Below, piece after piece: positions 1 to 9,942 of a DNA stretch of 64,000 nucleotides; within the stretch, counting starts at the first letter, position 1; every line of letters begins with the position of its first letter. The stretch is taken from the NCBI GenBank assembly GCA_003331425.1, contig QOOS01000004.1, positions 38,006-102,005 of the forward strand. The letters are read 5' to 3'. A program made the translations under genes and the position numbers. Under the pieces are notes generated by a model. It did not search any database and was not told the DNA's origin. It was given only the letters and a program-made list of their open reading frames with translations. Source of the stretch: Candidatus Nitrosopumilus sp. (GTDB lineage: Archaea > Thermoproteota > Nitrososphaeria > Nitrososphaerales > Nitrosopumilaceae).

Positions 1-334
1 CCAAATATGCTGCACACCATTTTGCATCACAATCTAATGAAATATCTATGTCTTGTTTAAGTGCACGACCATGTGAAACTATGTCTGCTGTTAATCCTTG
101 TTTGATAATTGTTTTAGTTGCTTCTTGATGATCTTTTGATACTACTGGAGAAATTTCAATTTGATCAACTCCAAAATAATCTAACATCCATGCAATCTGA
201 ATTCTTTGTTTATTTGTAAACGAAACACCTGGGTGCTGTTCACCTTCTCTTAAAGTACTGTCTAACACTCTAATTTTTTTCGGATTTTTTTCATATGCAT
301 TATAGATATTTGCATAGTGATTCGGATCTTTCAT
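1..334 (-). CDS. Homocitrate synthase / 2-isopropylmalate synthase family (N-terminal part, runs off window edge)
   Basis: Reverse-strand translation from ATG at 334: MKDPNHYANIYNAYEKNPKKIRVLDSTLREGEQHPGVSFTNKQRIQIAWMLDYFGVDQIEISPVVS...; DSTLREGEQ is the HCS/IPMS signature. Adjacent to lys genes. Confidence 0.85.
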   Translation of the reverse strand, partial: MKDPNHYANIYNAYEKNPKKIRVLDSTLREGEQHPGVSFTNKQRIQIAWMLDYFGVDQIEISPVVSKDHQEATKTIIKQGLTADIVSHGRALKQDIDISLDCDAKWCAAYL

Positions 335-450
335 TACTAAATTCGTTGAACAAAATTGATGATATAAACATATTCGTACTATTTTCGTTGGAAATATTTT
401 TAATTGATCCTAAATTAGTTTTGAATTAAATTTTTGAAACGAAACTCGTT

Positions 451-870
451 TTACGCAACTTTTCTTAAAATTATCACAGTATTGGTGTCTACTACTCCAG
501 AAATTTTTCTTAAGGCGTCAATACTGTTATTAATTTCTGCAATACTTGAACCACTCATGATTGTTGTAATATCGTATTGTCCTGTTATTTCATAAACTGT
601 TTTTACTCCATCTAGTTTGGCAAGCTTTGCTGAAACTTTTGACGTATCTGTAGCCGAATCAACTGATACTAAAACAATTGCACTCGTAACATTGTCTTCT
701 CCGATTTCAATTGTGAATTTACTGATTGTTTTACTATCTACTAAATTTTTAACTCTTCGTCTAACTGCTGATTCTGAAAGTTTAAGTTTTTTACCAATAT
801 CTACAAATGATTCTCTAGAATCTTCTTTTAGATATCCTATAATTTTTTCATCAATTTTATCCTTATACAT
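451..870 (-). CDS. Lrp/AsnC family transcriptional regulator (LysM-like)
   Basis: N-terminal HTH (LKLSESAVRRRVKNL) plus RAM/Lrp effector domain; last gene of the lysYZJ cluster. Confidence 0.85.
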   Translation of the reverse strand: MYKDKIDEKIIGYLKEDSRESFVDIGKKLKLSESAVRRRVKNLVDSKTISKFTIEIGEDNVTSAIVLVSVDSATDTSKVSAKLAKLDGVKTVYEITGQYDITTIMSGSSIAEINNSIDALRKISGVVDTNTVIILRKVA

Positions 871-2044
871 TCCTCTTTTCTTCCTCTTTTGTTATTACAA
901 CATCTAAAGCATGTAAAACTTTTGTTACATCCTCTTCTTTAATTACTAAAGGTGGTAATATTCTAAGAATATTTCTTCCTGAATACAACATTAAAACACC
1001 TTCATCAATTAATCCCATCAAAATATCTTTAACTTCAAATTTCATTTCAATTCCTATCATTAGTCCTTTTCCTCTAATTTCTCTAATCATTGTATGTTTT
1101 TCTTTTAATTTTTCTAATCCTTCTCTGAAAATTTCTCCCATCTTTTTAGAATTTTCAATTAGGCCATCTTCTGTTAATGATGTAAGTGCTGCAATTCCTG
1201 CTGCACAAGATATTGGATTTCCTCCAAATGTTGATGAATGTTCACCCTTACTTATTGCAGCTAAAATACCTGGTTTAACTAATGTGGCACCCATTGGTAC
1301 TCCCCCTGCAATTCCTTTTGCAAGACATAAGATGTCTGGTACTGTATTCCAATGTTCTCCTGCCCATAATCGTCCTGTTCTTCCTAATCCTGCTTGAATT
1401 TCGTCAAAAACTAATAGAATTCCTTTTTCATCACATAGTTTTCTAACTTCCTGTAAGAATCCATCTGGTGCAACAACTATTCCACTTTCTCCTTGAATTG
1501 GTTCTAAAATAATAAATGCTGTATCTTCATCAATTACTGAACGCAATGAATCCATATCTCCAAATGATGCAAAAGAAACTTTTTCAACTAATGGTGCAAA
1601 TGCTTTTCTATATTTTGGATTAAATGTTAATGATAATGCTCCAAATGATTTTCCATGATATGATCCTTTCATTGCAACCATTCCTTTCTTTCCGGTAAAC
1701 TTTCTTGCAAATTTCATTGCAGCTTCAACTGCCTCTGCACCACTGTTGTTAAGATGTACTTGTGTTAATCCTTCTGGAGCCATTTCAATAAGTTTTTTCA
1801 AAAATCCTTCCCGTGTTTTATTATATAATGAACTATGTACCGTAATTATTTTGTCTACTTGTTCTTTAATTGCATTATTGACTCTTTGATTTTGATGTCC
1901 AACTAATGCTACACCATATCCTCCCATACAATCAATGTATTCCTTTCCTTCTGTATCCCATACATGTGCATCAACACCTTTTTCAATTGTAACTGGAAAT
2001 CTCTGATAGAGATTACCCATATGTTGATCTTCACTCATGTTCAA
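863..2044 (-). CDS. lysJ: [LysW]-aminoadipate/glutamate semialdehyde aminotransferase (class III, PLP)
   Basis: Class III aminotransferase motifs (FDEIQAGLGRTG, LAKGIAGGVPMGA); overlaps lysZ end; operon context. Confidence 0.9.
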   Translation of the reverse strand: MNMSEDQHMGNLYQRFPVTIEKGVDAHVWDTEGKEYIDCMGGYGVALVGHQNQRVNNAIKEQVDKIITVHSSLYNKTREGFLKKLIEMAPEGLTQVHLNNSGAEAVEAAMKFARKFTGKKGMVAMKGSYHGKSFGALSLTFNPKYRKAFAPLVEKVSFASFGDMDSLRSVIDEDTAFIILEPIQGESGIVVAPDGFLQEVRKLCDEKGILLVFDEIQAGLGRTGRLWAGEHWNTVPDILCLAKGIAGGVPMGATLVKPGILAAISKGEHSSTFGGNPISCAAGIAALTSLTEDGLIENSKKMGEIFREGLEKLKEKHTMIREIRGKGLMIGIEMKFEVKDILMGLIDEGVLMLYSGRNILRILPPLVIKEEDVTKVLHALDVVITKEEEKRNV

Positions 2045-2834
2045 TCACCGTACAATTATCATGTGCAATAGCTGTAGAAATAGGATTCTCTTTTTGACCA
2101 TTTGCAATAAAAGCTTGCTTTACTCCCATATCTAGTGCTTCAGTTGAAGCTAAAATCTTTTTTTCCATACCTGGACCTATTTTCGGTCTGATTTCTTTTG
2201 CTTCTGCTAATGTTAATTTTGAAACAACTTTGTCATCCATTAAAAGTCCATCCACATTTGTAATGAATAATACTTTGTCACTTTTTACACTACCTGCAAC
2301 ATAAGCTGCAGCCCTGTCACCATCGATATTGAGAAATTCTGCTTCTTCACTAATTGCAATTGGAGAAATTACTGGTGTTAGTCCTTTTTCTAATAATGAT
2401 TTGATAAATTCTGAATTTACATTTGTAATTTTACCTGTATATCCACCATCAATTGCTTGTTTTCTGCCTTTTTCATTGACTATGAGAAGTTTCTTTTTTC
2501 GGTCTGCTTCAATGACTTTTGCGTCAACTCCTGATAATCCTATTGCATTAATTCCATTTTTTTGAAGCATTTGAACAATTGTTTTGTTTATTCGACCTGA
2601 CATGACCATTGTAAAAATTTCGGCAGTTTCTTTATCTGTATATCTACTTTTAATTCCACTTGGTGATGTTACGAATTTTGGTTCTTTTCCTAATTGTTTG
2701 CATACTTTTGTAACTTCTTTACCTCCACCATGAACAATTATGATGCCTTCTGTTTCTGCAATTTTTTTAATATCTGAAATTGTTGATTGATGTAAATCAT
2801 CCACTACGCTTCCACCGATTTTGATTGTAATCAT
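2031..2834 (-). CDS. lysZ: [LysW]-aminoadipate/glutamate kinase (amino acid kinase family)
   Basis: MITIKIGGSVVDD...VHGGGKEV...NVDGLLMDD; ArgB/LysZ family; operon. Confidence 0.9.
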   Translation of the reverse strand: MITIKIGGSVVDDLHQSTISDIKKIAETEGIIIVHGGGKEVTKVCKQLGKEPKFVTSPSGIKSRYTDKETAEIFTMVMSGRINKTIVQMLQKNGINAIGLSGVDAKVIEADRKKKLLIVNEKGRKQAIDGGYTGKITNVNSEFIKSLLEKGLTPVISPIAISEEAEFLNIDGDRAAAYVAGSVKSDKVLFITNVDGLLMDDKVVSKLTLAEAKEIRPKIGPGMEKKILASTEALDMGVKQAFIANGQKENPISTAIAHDNCTVIEHE

Positions 2835-2836
2835 TT

Positions 2837-3898
2837 CTAAACCGGAGTTAATGGAGTATATCTTAGTCCGCTCATTTCATCAAAACCACACATAACATTC
2901 ATGTTTTGAATTGCAGAACCTGCAGCACCTTTCATTAAATTATCAGATGCCGATAATGCAATTAATCTATTATTATCTTCATCAAAATCAAATCCAATAT
3001 CACAAAAGTTTGAACCTACTAAGAATTTTGGATCTGGGAATTTGTAAAGTCCTTTTTTATCTCTAATTAATCTGATAAATTTTTCATCACCATATGCTTC
3101 ACGATATATTTTCCATAATTCTTTTTGTTCCATATCTTTTTTCAAAAATGTGTGATTTGTACATAAAATTCCTCTAACCACATCTACTGCATGTGGACTC
3201 ATTGATACTTTGATTTTACTTCCTGCAATTTCACTAAGCTCTTGTTCAATTTCACCTGTGTGTCTATGTTTTGCTGGTTTGTATGGTCTGATTACTCCTG
3301 CACGCATTGCATGTGCTGTTCCTGAACCAGAACCTGCACCAGATGATCCAATTTTTGAATCTACAATTATGTGGTCTGTATCTATAAGGTCATTTTTAAT
3401 TAATGGTGCAAGTGCTAGTGTTGATGTTACTGCCATACATCCTGGACAAGAAACAAGTTGTGCTTTTTTAATTTCTTCTCTATGTAATTCTGGAACGCCA
3501 AAAACAGATTTTGGTAAATAATCAGGATGTGGATGTGTCCAACCATACCATTTGTCATATGCTTCTTGATTGTGCAATCTATAATCGGCACTTAAGTCAA
3601 TAATCTTGATTCCTCTATCGTACAATGCTTTTACAATTTCTGTTGCAGTTCCATGAGGTACTGCTGTGAATACTACATCACAATTATCAGTTAATTTATC
3701 GTAATCTAATTCTGAAAAGGTTAGATCTGTAAATCCCTTCAAACTAGGTTGAACTCTATGTAGATATTCACCAACATGTTGTCTTGAAGTTACTGTAGTG
3801 ATCTCAACCTCAGGGTGGTTGACAAGCAGACGAAGTGTTTCGCCACCTACATATCCTGATGCACCTACTACTCCTACTTTCATGATAAATCTCATCAA
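2837..3898 (-). CDS. lysY: N-acetyl-gamma-aminoadipyl/glutamyl-phosphate reductase
   Basis: VGVVGASGYVGGETLRLL; catalytic SCPGCMAVTSTLALAPL; ArgC/LysY family. A start at the internal MKVGVVG is also possible. Confidence 0.9.
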   Translation of the reverse strand: MMRFIMKVGVVGASGYVGGETLRLLVNHPEVEITTVTSRQHVGEYLHRVQPSLKGFTDLTFSELDYDKLTDNCDVVFTAVPHGTATEIVKALYDRGIKIIDLSADYRLHNQEAYDKWYGWTHPHPDYLPKSVFGVPELHREEIKKAQLVSCPGCMAVTSTLALAPLIKNDLIDTDHIIVDSKIGSSGAGSGSGTAHAMRAGVIRPYKPAKHRHTGEIEQELSEIAGSKIKVSMSPHAVDVVRGILCTNHTFLKKDMEQKELWKIYREAYGDEKFIRLIRDKKGLYKFPDPKFLVGSNFCDIGFDFDEDNNRLIALSASDNLMKGAAGSAIQNMNVMCGFDEMSGLRYTPLTPV

Positions 3899-4044
3899 AA
3901 GGAGTATAATTTATCTTGTTATATTGAACCTTGATTGTTGACTTTTTTTATTTAAACAGAGGTTATATGGGAAAAGCTTGATACACATTCGTAAAATTTC
4001 TATTTTTAAAATAAATTTATAGGAAGTCTGACAAATAATCCCTT

Positions 4045-4989
4045 ATGGTTGAGATAGGTCGTCCTGTGAAAGATATTGAAATTGATTCAAATACTTCAAT
4101 TGAAAAAATCTTTGAAGAATTATCACAATCTGGTGGATTTGAATCTGTGAATCTTTCAGATGGATTAGATATTTTAACTAAAATGATTTCTGATGAAAAA
4201 TGTTTGAAATTTGTTTCATTCGTAGGTGCAGTTGTTTCAACTGGATTGAGAGGAATAATAAAAGATATGATCAAAAACAAATGGTTTGATGTAGCAATTA
4301 CAACATGTGGTGCATTAGATCATGATATTGCAAAACATTTCTCAAATTATCATGAGGGTTCATTCACAATGGATGATAATGAATTGGCTGATCAAAATAT
4401 TCATCGATTAGGAAATGTATTAGTTCCAATGGATAATTATGGACCACTCATTGAAGAAAAAATGCAATCATTTCTTGAAGAAGAATACAAAAATGGCGTA
4501 AAAGAAATGTCCACTGCAGAAATTTGTAAAATGATTGGAAAACATATGGGTGAAGATTCTTTTCTTTACTGGGCATACAAAAATGACATTAGTGTAGTAG
4601 TACCTGGAATCATGGATGGTGCAGTTGGAAGTCAAATCTGGATGTTTACACAAAATCATAGTGATTTTAAATTAAATTTAGTTGGAGATGCAAATTTACT
4701 TTCAGGTTATATTTTCAAAGCAGAAAAATCAGGAGCTTTTATGATTGGTGGTGGAATTTCAAAACATCATACTTTATGGTGGAATCAATATAGAGAAGGA
4801 TTAGATTATGCATTTTACATTACAACAGCTCAAGAATTTGATGGAAGTCTAAGTGGAGCATTAGTAAGAGAAGCAATTTCATGGGGAAAAGTAACAAAAA
4901 TTGCACGTCAAGCAACATTACATGCAGAGGTAACAACAATTTTACCTTTCATTTATTCTGCATTATTGTCAAAATTAAAAAAGAGTTAG
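4045..4989 (+). CDS. dys: Deoxyhypusine synthase
   Basis: 314 aa; deoxyhypusine synthase motifs (FVGAVVSTGLRGIIKDMI, CGALDHDIAKHF, FMIGGGISKHHTLWWNQYREGLDYAFYITTAQEFDGSLSGA). Confidence 0.92.
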   Translation: MVEIGRPVKDIEIDSNTSIEKIFEELSQSGGFESVNLSDGLDILTKMISDEKCLKFVSFVGAVVSTGLRGIIKDMIKNKWFDVAITTCGALDHDIAKHFSNYHEGSFTMDDNELADQNIHRLGNVLVPMDNYGPLIEEKMQSFLEEEYKNGVKEMSTAEICKMIGKHMGEDSFLYWAYKNDISVVVPGIMDGAVGSQIWMFTQNHSDFKLNLVGDANLLSGYIFKAEKSGAFMIGGGISKHHTLWWNQYREGLDYAFYITTAQEFDGSLSGALVREAISWGKVTKIARQATLHAEVTTILPFIYSALLSKLKKS

Positions 4990-5066
4990 CAATTTTTAAC
5001 ATTTTTTATTCTTGTATTTTTAAATATTGATACTATTTTTTTTACTGCAACTTTTTATTCTTACCT

Positions 5067-5438
5067 TTGAAAATAATTATGATTGTTATGTTGCCTAAAA
5101 CTATCTTCACTTCTATTATCTTGTTTGTGATTGCTGGATTGTTAGAAATTGGTGGTGGTTATCTTGTTTGGCTATGGTTAAGAAATGATTTTAGTTGGAT
5201 GCTGGGTGCATTAGGTGGATTTGTCTTATTTCTTTATGGTGTAGTTCCAACATTTCAAAAAACTCATTTTCATAGAATCTACGCTGCTTATGGTGGTGTC
5301 TTTATTGTGATGTCTGTTTTTTGGGGATGGTTCATAGATGGAGTTGTTCCTGACATATATGAGATAATTGGAGCAACAATTGCAGTAATTGGAATTTTAA
5401 TAATTTTCTATATCCCTAGAAAAGGAGAAAAAATTTGA
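5067..5438 (+). CDS. YnfA/UPF0060 family small membrane protein (first paralog)
   Basis: LLEIGGGYLVWLWLR...RIYAAYGGVFIV...WG; four predicted TM helices typical of UPF0060. Confidence 0.85.
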   Translation: MKIIMIVMLPKTIFTSIILFVIAGLLEIGGGYLVWLWLRNDFSWMLGALGGFVLFLYGVVPTFQKTHFHRIYAAYGGVFIVMSVFWGWFIDGVVPDIYEIIGATIAVIGILIIFYIPRKGEKI

Positions 5439-5764
5439 TAGACACAATAAGTTCATTGGGGCTTTTCTTTTTTGCAGCATTGTTAGAAATTGCTGGTGGT
5501 TATTTAATTTGGAGATGGTTGAAAAATCATCAAGGAAAGATTCTTGGATTAGTTGGAGGATTGATCTTATTTTCATATGGTATTATCATGACTTTCCAGC
5601 CTGAAAATTTTGGAAAAGTGTACGCTGCTTATGGTGGATTTTTTGTTGTATCTTCTTTATTGTGGGGGTATTGGATAGATAAGAAAAAACCAGATAAATT
5701 TGAAATTATTGGTTCTATTGTAGTTTTGATTGGTGTTGCAGTAATGTTTTATTTTCCTAGATGA
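5435..5764 (+). CDS. YnfA/UPF0060 family small membrane protein (second paralog)
   Basis: LLEIAGGYLIWRWLK...KVYAAYGGFFVV...WGYWID; overlaps the preceding paralog by 4 nt. Confidence 0.85.
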   Translation: MIDTISSLGLFFFAALLEIAGGYLIWRWLKNHQGKILGLVGGLILFSYGIIMTFQPENFGKVYAAYGGFFVVSSLLWGYWIDKKKPDKFEIIGSIVVLIGVAVMFYFPR

Positions 5765-5797
5765 ACTTATTTTTTAAAATATTTTTTATATGTTGAA

Positions 5798-6655
5798 TTA
5801 TTTTCTAGCATAATCTAAAGCGAATTCAATCATTTCTTTTGGTATGTTTCTTTTAGCAACTTTTGCCAATCCTTTGAATTCAACTGTATTATTAACTTCG
5901 TGAACTACTATTCCTTTTTCCTCATCTTCCATCATGTCTATTCCTAAAATTCCTCCTCCCATTGCTTTTGATGCTTTAATTGCCATCTCTTCCATTTCCT
6001 TTGTAATTTCACAAATTTCCGGATCTGCACCTAATGCAATATTTGTTTTAAATCCGCCTGATGACTTTCTATACATTCCTGCAATAGGTTCATCACCTAT
6101 TGTAATTATTCTAATGTCTCTTGGTGGTCTTTTTACAACTTCTTGCAAATAATAAATTCTATCATGTGGGCTATCAGTAATTTCTCTTACTTCCACAATT
6201 CCATCCATTGTGTCCTTATCTTTAATTGGCATTACTCCTCTTCCCCAACTACCAATTACTGGTTTAATCACTAGAGGGTATCCTACATTCTCTAAATTTT
6301 CTGAAGCACTTTGACTTGAAAATGAAAAATATGTTTTAGGTGTTGGAATGTTATTTTTTTTCAATAATAATGTCATGAACATTTTATTTCCACAAATACT
6401 TGCAACATCAAATTTGTTTAATACTGGAATATCTAAAAATTCTAAAGCTGATGTAAAATGAAGGCCTCTAAAATAACTAACACATCTCTCTAATACTACA
6501 TCCCCTAAACCCAAATCTTCTTTTTTAGTATCTGTATTGATCTGTGTAATTTTGGCATCCAGCATTTCTGCGGAATGTCCTAATTCGGCGGCTTCCTTTT
6601 GGAGCATTTTTTCTTCCGTTCTTAAACGGTCAAAAACAATGCTAATTTTTGACAT
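5798..6655 (-). CDS. lysX: Lysine biosynthesis protein LysX (RimK-like ATP-grasp ligase)
   Basis: ATP-grasp (PLVIKPVIGSWGRGV, EVNNTVEFKGL); immediately downstream of lysW. Confidence 0.92.
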   Translation of the reverse strand: MSKISIVFDRLRTEEKMLQKEAAELGHSAEMLDAKITQINTDTKKEDLGLGDVVLERCVSYFRGLHFTSALEFLDIPVLNKFDVASICGNKMFMTLLLKKNNIPTPKTYFSFSSQSASENLENVGYPLVIKPVIGSWGRGVMPIKDKDTMDGIVEVREITDSPHDRIYYLQEVVKRPPRDIRIITIGDEPIAGMYRKSSGGFKTNIALGADPEICEITKEMEEMAIKASKAMGGGILGIDMMEDEEKGIVVHEVNNTVEFKGLAKVAKRNIPKEMIEFALDYARK

Positions 6656-6822
6656 TACTCTCCCCAGTCTTCGCCTACGCTTTCTGCTTCTTTGAGCTCA
6701 ATGTTTGATCCTTCTTTTTTAGAAATCTCATAATCAGCTCCACAATCAGCACAAGAGACTATTTCTCCTACTGCGGCATCTTCTGGGATATTGAGTTTTG
6801 CGTCACATTCTGGACAGTTCAT
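6655..6822 (-). CDS. lysW: LysW amino-group carrier protein (55 aa)
   Basis: Hand translation: MNCPECDAKLNIPEDAAVGEIVSCADCGADYEISKKEGSNIELKEAESVGEDWGE*; zinc ribbon (CPEC/CADC) and the C-terminal EDWGE carrier tail. Below the ORF-track length cutoff. Confidence 0.95.
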   Translation of the reverse strand: MNCPECDAKLNIPEDAAVGEIVSCADCGADYEISKKEGSNIELKEAESVGEDWGE

Positions 6823-8018
6823 GTTTTTGATTTCCTTTTCTTTTGTAATTTATTAGCTTCCGTTGACTGAATTCCCCATAATTCAACAAATCCTTTAGCT
6901 AATCTTTGGTCAAATGTGGATTCTACCCCATAAGTAGCAATTTCGTGACTGTACAATGAATTTTTTGATTTCCTTCCAACTACTCTTAAACTCCCTTTGT
7001 ATAATTTCAATTTCACAGTTCCTGAGACTGGTTTTTGTGATTTTTCAATAAAACCATCTAAATCTGTTTTAAGTGGATCTTGCCAAAGTCCTGAATATAC
7101 TAAATGTGACCATTCATCGTCAATAATTGATTTAAATTTATTTTCATGTTTTGTATGTACCATTTTCTCTAAATCTGCATGTGCTTCAATTAGACAAGTT
7201 GCTGCAGGAGTTTCATATACTTCACGTGATTTAATTCCTACAACTCTATCTTCAATATGATCTATTATTCCAACTCCTGCTGCACCAGCTTTTTTGTTGA
7301 TATATTCAATTATTTTTTGAGAACCTTTTATTTTTCCATCTACTTCTACTGGTACTCCTTTATCAAATTTAATTTCTAAATATGTTGGTTTATCTGGCAA
7401 GTCTTTTGTTTTTACCCAAATGAAAGCATCGTCAGGTGGTTCATTGTAAGGATCTTCTAAAACTCCTCCTTCAATTGCACGTCCCCATAAATTTTGATCA
7501 ATACTAAATTTCTTAGCAACTGAATCAATTTCAATTCCGTGTTTATTTGCAAATTTTAATTCTGTATCTCTGTCTAAATTTTTATCACGAATTGGTGCAA
7601 TGATTGGAAGATCTGAACCAGAACGTAATGTGATATCAAAACGAACTTGATCATTTCCTTTTCCTGAACAACCGTGTGCCAATGATGTGACTTTCTCTTT
7701 TTTTGCAATCTCTAAAACTTTTTCTGCAATTAGTGGTCTAGCAAGTGCTGTTGCTAAACAATATTTTTTTTGATAAAGTGCATTTGCTTTAATTGCTGGA
7801 AATATGTAATCATCAACAAATTCTTTTCTTGCATCTATATTGTAGTGTTTTTTTACTCCTAACTTTTTTGCTTTTGCAGCAATTTTTTTTGCATCATCTC
7901 CTTGACCAACATCAACTGTTACAGTGATTACATCCATGTCATGTTCTTCTTGTAGATATTTCACAACAACTGAGGTATCCAATCCTCCTGAAAATGCAAG
8001 AATTCCTTTTTGAGTCAT
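6819..8018 (-). CDS. argG: Argininosuccinate synthase (start corrected to 8018)
   Basis: Family begins MTQKGILAFSGGLDTSVVVKYL (PP-loop SGGLDTS); the upstream extension to 8519 in the ORF track lies over the divergent ABC gene and has no matching character. Overlaps lysW start (ATGA). Confidence 0.93.
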   Translation of the reverse strand: MTQKGILAFSGGLDTSVVVKYLQEEHDMDVITVTVDVGQGDDAKKIAAKAKKLGVKKHYNIDARKEFVDDYIFPAIKANALYQKKYCLATALARPLIAEKVLEIAKKEKVTSLAHGCSGKGNDQVRFDITLRSGSDLPIIAPIRDKNLDRDTELKFANKHGIEIDSVAKKFSIDQNLWGRAIEGGVLEDPYNEPPDDAFIWVKTKDLPDKPTYLEIKFDKGVPVEVDGKIKGSQKIIEYINKKAGAAGVGIIDHIEDRVVGIKSREVYETPAATCLIEAHADLEKMVHTKHENKFKSIIDDEWSHLVYSGLWQDPLKTDLDGFIEKSQKPVSGTVKLKLYKGSLRVVGRKSKNSLYSHEIATYGVESTFDQRLAKGFVELWGIQSTEANKLQKKRKSKT

Positions 8019-8151
8019 AAAACAATATTTCCGTAGCATTTTGGAATTTATCTTTTGTGATGAGCCCATTTTTTCATCTTTTTGCAAAAAAATCTGACTA
8101 GCTTGAGCTAAAATTCGATGATTATTTAACCGCCCGATATAACGCTGTTTT

Positions 8152-9177
8152 ATGTCCGTCAAAATGATACTTTCAGTAGGCATTGCAGTAATTATACTGG
8201 GCTCCATTGCAGCAATTGTATTAAATTCAAATGAAAAATTAAATGAAAATAATCTAAGAATTGCATATTTTCCAAATGTTGGACATGTAATACCTATTGT
8301 AGGAATTGAGAAAGGATTCTTCTTAGAAAAAATTGATTCTGATGCTGAAATTGAAAGCAGAATTTTTGACAGTGGACCCCAAGTAATTGAATCTCTTTTT
8401 GCAAATTCTGTAGATATTGCATATGTTGGACCAGGACCCGCAATTAATGGATTTTTAAATTCTGAAAATAAAAATATTAAAATTTTATCTGGTGCTGCCA
8501 GTGGTGGTGCAAGTTTCATTGTACACCCTAATTCTGAAATAAATTCTGCATCTGACTTTATTGGAAAAAAAATTGCTGCACCTCAAATTGGAAATACTCA
8601 GGATGTTTCTTTACGACATTATTTGTCTGAAAACAATTTAAAATCTGCTGAAAAAGGTGGCTCTGTAATTGTTTACAATATTTCTAATCCTGATATTTAC
8701 ACTTTATTTGTTAAAGGTGAAATTGATGGTGCATGGGTTGCAGAACCTTGGGCAACAATTTTAGAAACTGAGTTAAATGGAAATAGATTGTTTTTTGAAG
8801 AAGATTTGTGGCCAAATAAACAATTTGCATCTGTTCTGTTGATTGTAAATTCTAATTATGCTGAAGAAAATCCAGAAATAATCTCTAACTTTCTTTTGTC
8901 TCATCATCACACCGTAAATTGGATTAATGAAAATCCTATTGAAACAAGAGATATTTTTAACACCTTTTTAAAATCTCATTTAGGTCAATCATTATCTGAT
9001 GATGTGGTTGACATCTCATTGTCTAATCTTGAAATTACATCAGATCCTGTGAGTGATTCTGTTTATTCTTTTGCAGAAAAGGCTGATGCTTTAGGATATT
9101 TGGGAAGAAATGGATATGATTTATCTGAAATTTTTTACACTATTGATTCAAATTCTAACTCTGGAGAGGATACATAG
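8152..9177 (+). CDS. ABC transporter substrate-binding protein (SsuA/TauA/NMT1-like)
   Basis: Hydrophobic N-terminus followed by periplasmic-binding-like fold (LRIAYFPNVGHVIPIVGIEKGFF...VDIAYVGPGPAINGF...WVAEPWATIL); followed by ATPase and permease. Confidence 0.85.
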   Translation: MSVKMILSVGIAVIILGSIAAIVLNSNEKLNENNLRIAYFPNVGHVIPIVGIEKGFFLEKIDSDAEIESRIFDSGPQVIESLFANSVDIAYVGPGPAINGFLNSENKNIKILSGAASGGASFIVHPNSEINSASDFIGKKIAAPQIGNTQDVSLRHYLSENNLKSAEKGGSVIVYNISNPDIYTLFVKGEIDGAWVAEPWATILETELNGNRLFFEEDLWPNKQFASVLLIVNSNYAEENPEIISNFLLSHHHTVNWINENPIETRDIFNTFLKSHLGQSLSDDVVDISLSNLEITSDPVSDSVYSFAEKADALGYLGRNGYDLSEIFYTIDSNSNSGEDT

Positions 9178-9942
9178 ATGACCAAATTAGAGGCTAAGAA
9201 TATTGTAAAATATTTCAGTCATGATTCTCATAATCTTAAAGCACTAGGTGGTGTTAATTTAAAAATTGAATCTGGTGATTTTGTTTGTTTAGTTGGCCCT
9301 TCTGGTTGTGGTAAATCTACTTTTTTACGCATAGTTGCTGGATTGGAAACACCTGATGATGGTCAAATCCTATTTGATGGTCACCCTGTAACTGAAACTG
9401 GTCCTGAAAGAATCATGGTTTTTCAAGAGGGTGCACTATTTCCTTGGTTAAAGGTTCAAGATAATGTTGAATTTGGATTGAAGATGGCTGGTATCTCTAA
9501 AGAAGAACGTGCAAAAATTTCTCATAGGTATCTTGACATGATGCAATTAACAAAGTTTGCAGACTCCTATACTTACCAACTTTCAACTGGAATGAAACAA
9601 CGTGTAGCTATTGCTAGAGCTCTTGTAATGGATCCTGATGTTTTGTTAATGGATGAACCTTTTGCAGCTCTTGATGCACAAACTCGAGATTTATTATTAG
9701 TTGAAATGCAATTAATTTGGGAAAAAACTAAAAAAACTATTTTATTCGTTACACATAATGTTGCAGAAGCAGCTGTACTTGGAACCAAAGTTGCAGTATT
9801 TAGTAATAGACCTTCAACAATTAAAAAAGAATTCACTAATGACTTTCCTAGACCTAGAACAGCTGAAGATGAATCTTTAACAAAATTTCAACAAGATATT
9901 TTAGTAGAACTACGACCTGAGGTAAAGAAAAACATAGAGTGA
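9178..9942 (+). CDS. ABC transporter ATP-binding protein (SsuB/TauB-like)
   Basis: Walker A GPSGCGKSTFLR, signature QLSTGMKQRVAIARAL, Walker B DVLLMDEPFAALD. Confidence 0.93.
   Translation: MTKLEAKNIVKYFSHDSHNLKALGGVNLKIESGDFVCLVGPSGCGKSTFLRIVAGLETPDDGQILFDGHPVTETGPERIMVFQEGALFPWLKVQDNVEFGLKMAGISKEERAKISHRYLDMMQLTKFADSYTYQLSTGMKQRVAIARALVMDPDVLLMDEPFAALDAQTRDLLLVEMQLIWEKTKKTILFVTHNVAEAAVLGTKVAVFSNRPSTIKKEFTNDFPRPRTAEDESLTKFQQDILVELRPEVKKNIE

Noticed and set aside
8057-8097. GTGATGA...CTGA spacing suggestive of another C/D box sRNA
   Set aside because: Interior is dominated by poly-T/poly-A, no C'/D' boxes or terminal stem; sits in argG/ABC divergent promoter. Likely chance.
8019-8519. N-terminal extension of the argG ORF in the track (start at 8519)
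   Set aside because: Extension overlaps the divergent ABC substrate-binding gene and reads as antisense; ArgG family starts at MTQKGILAFSGGLDTS (8018).
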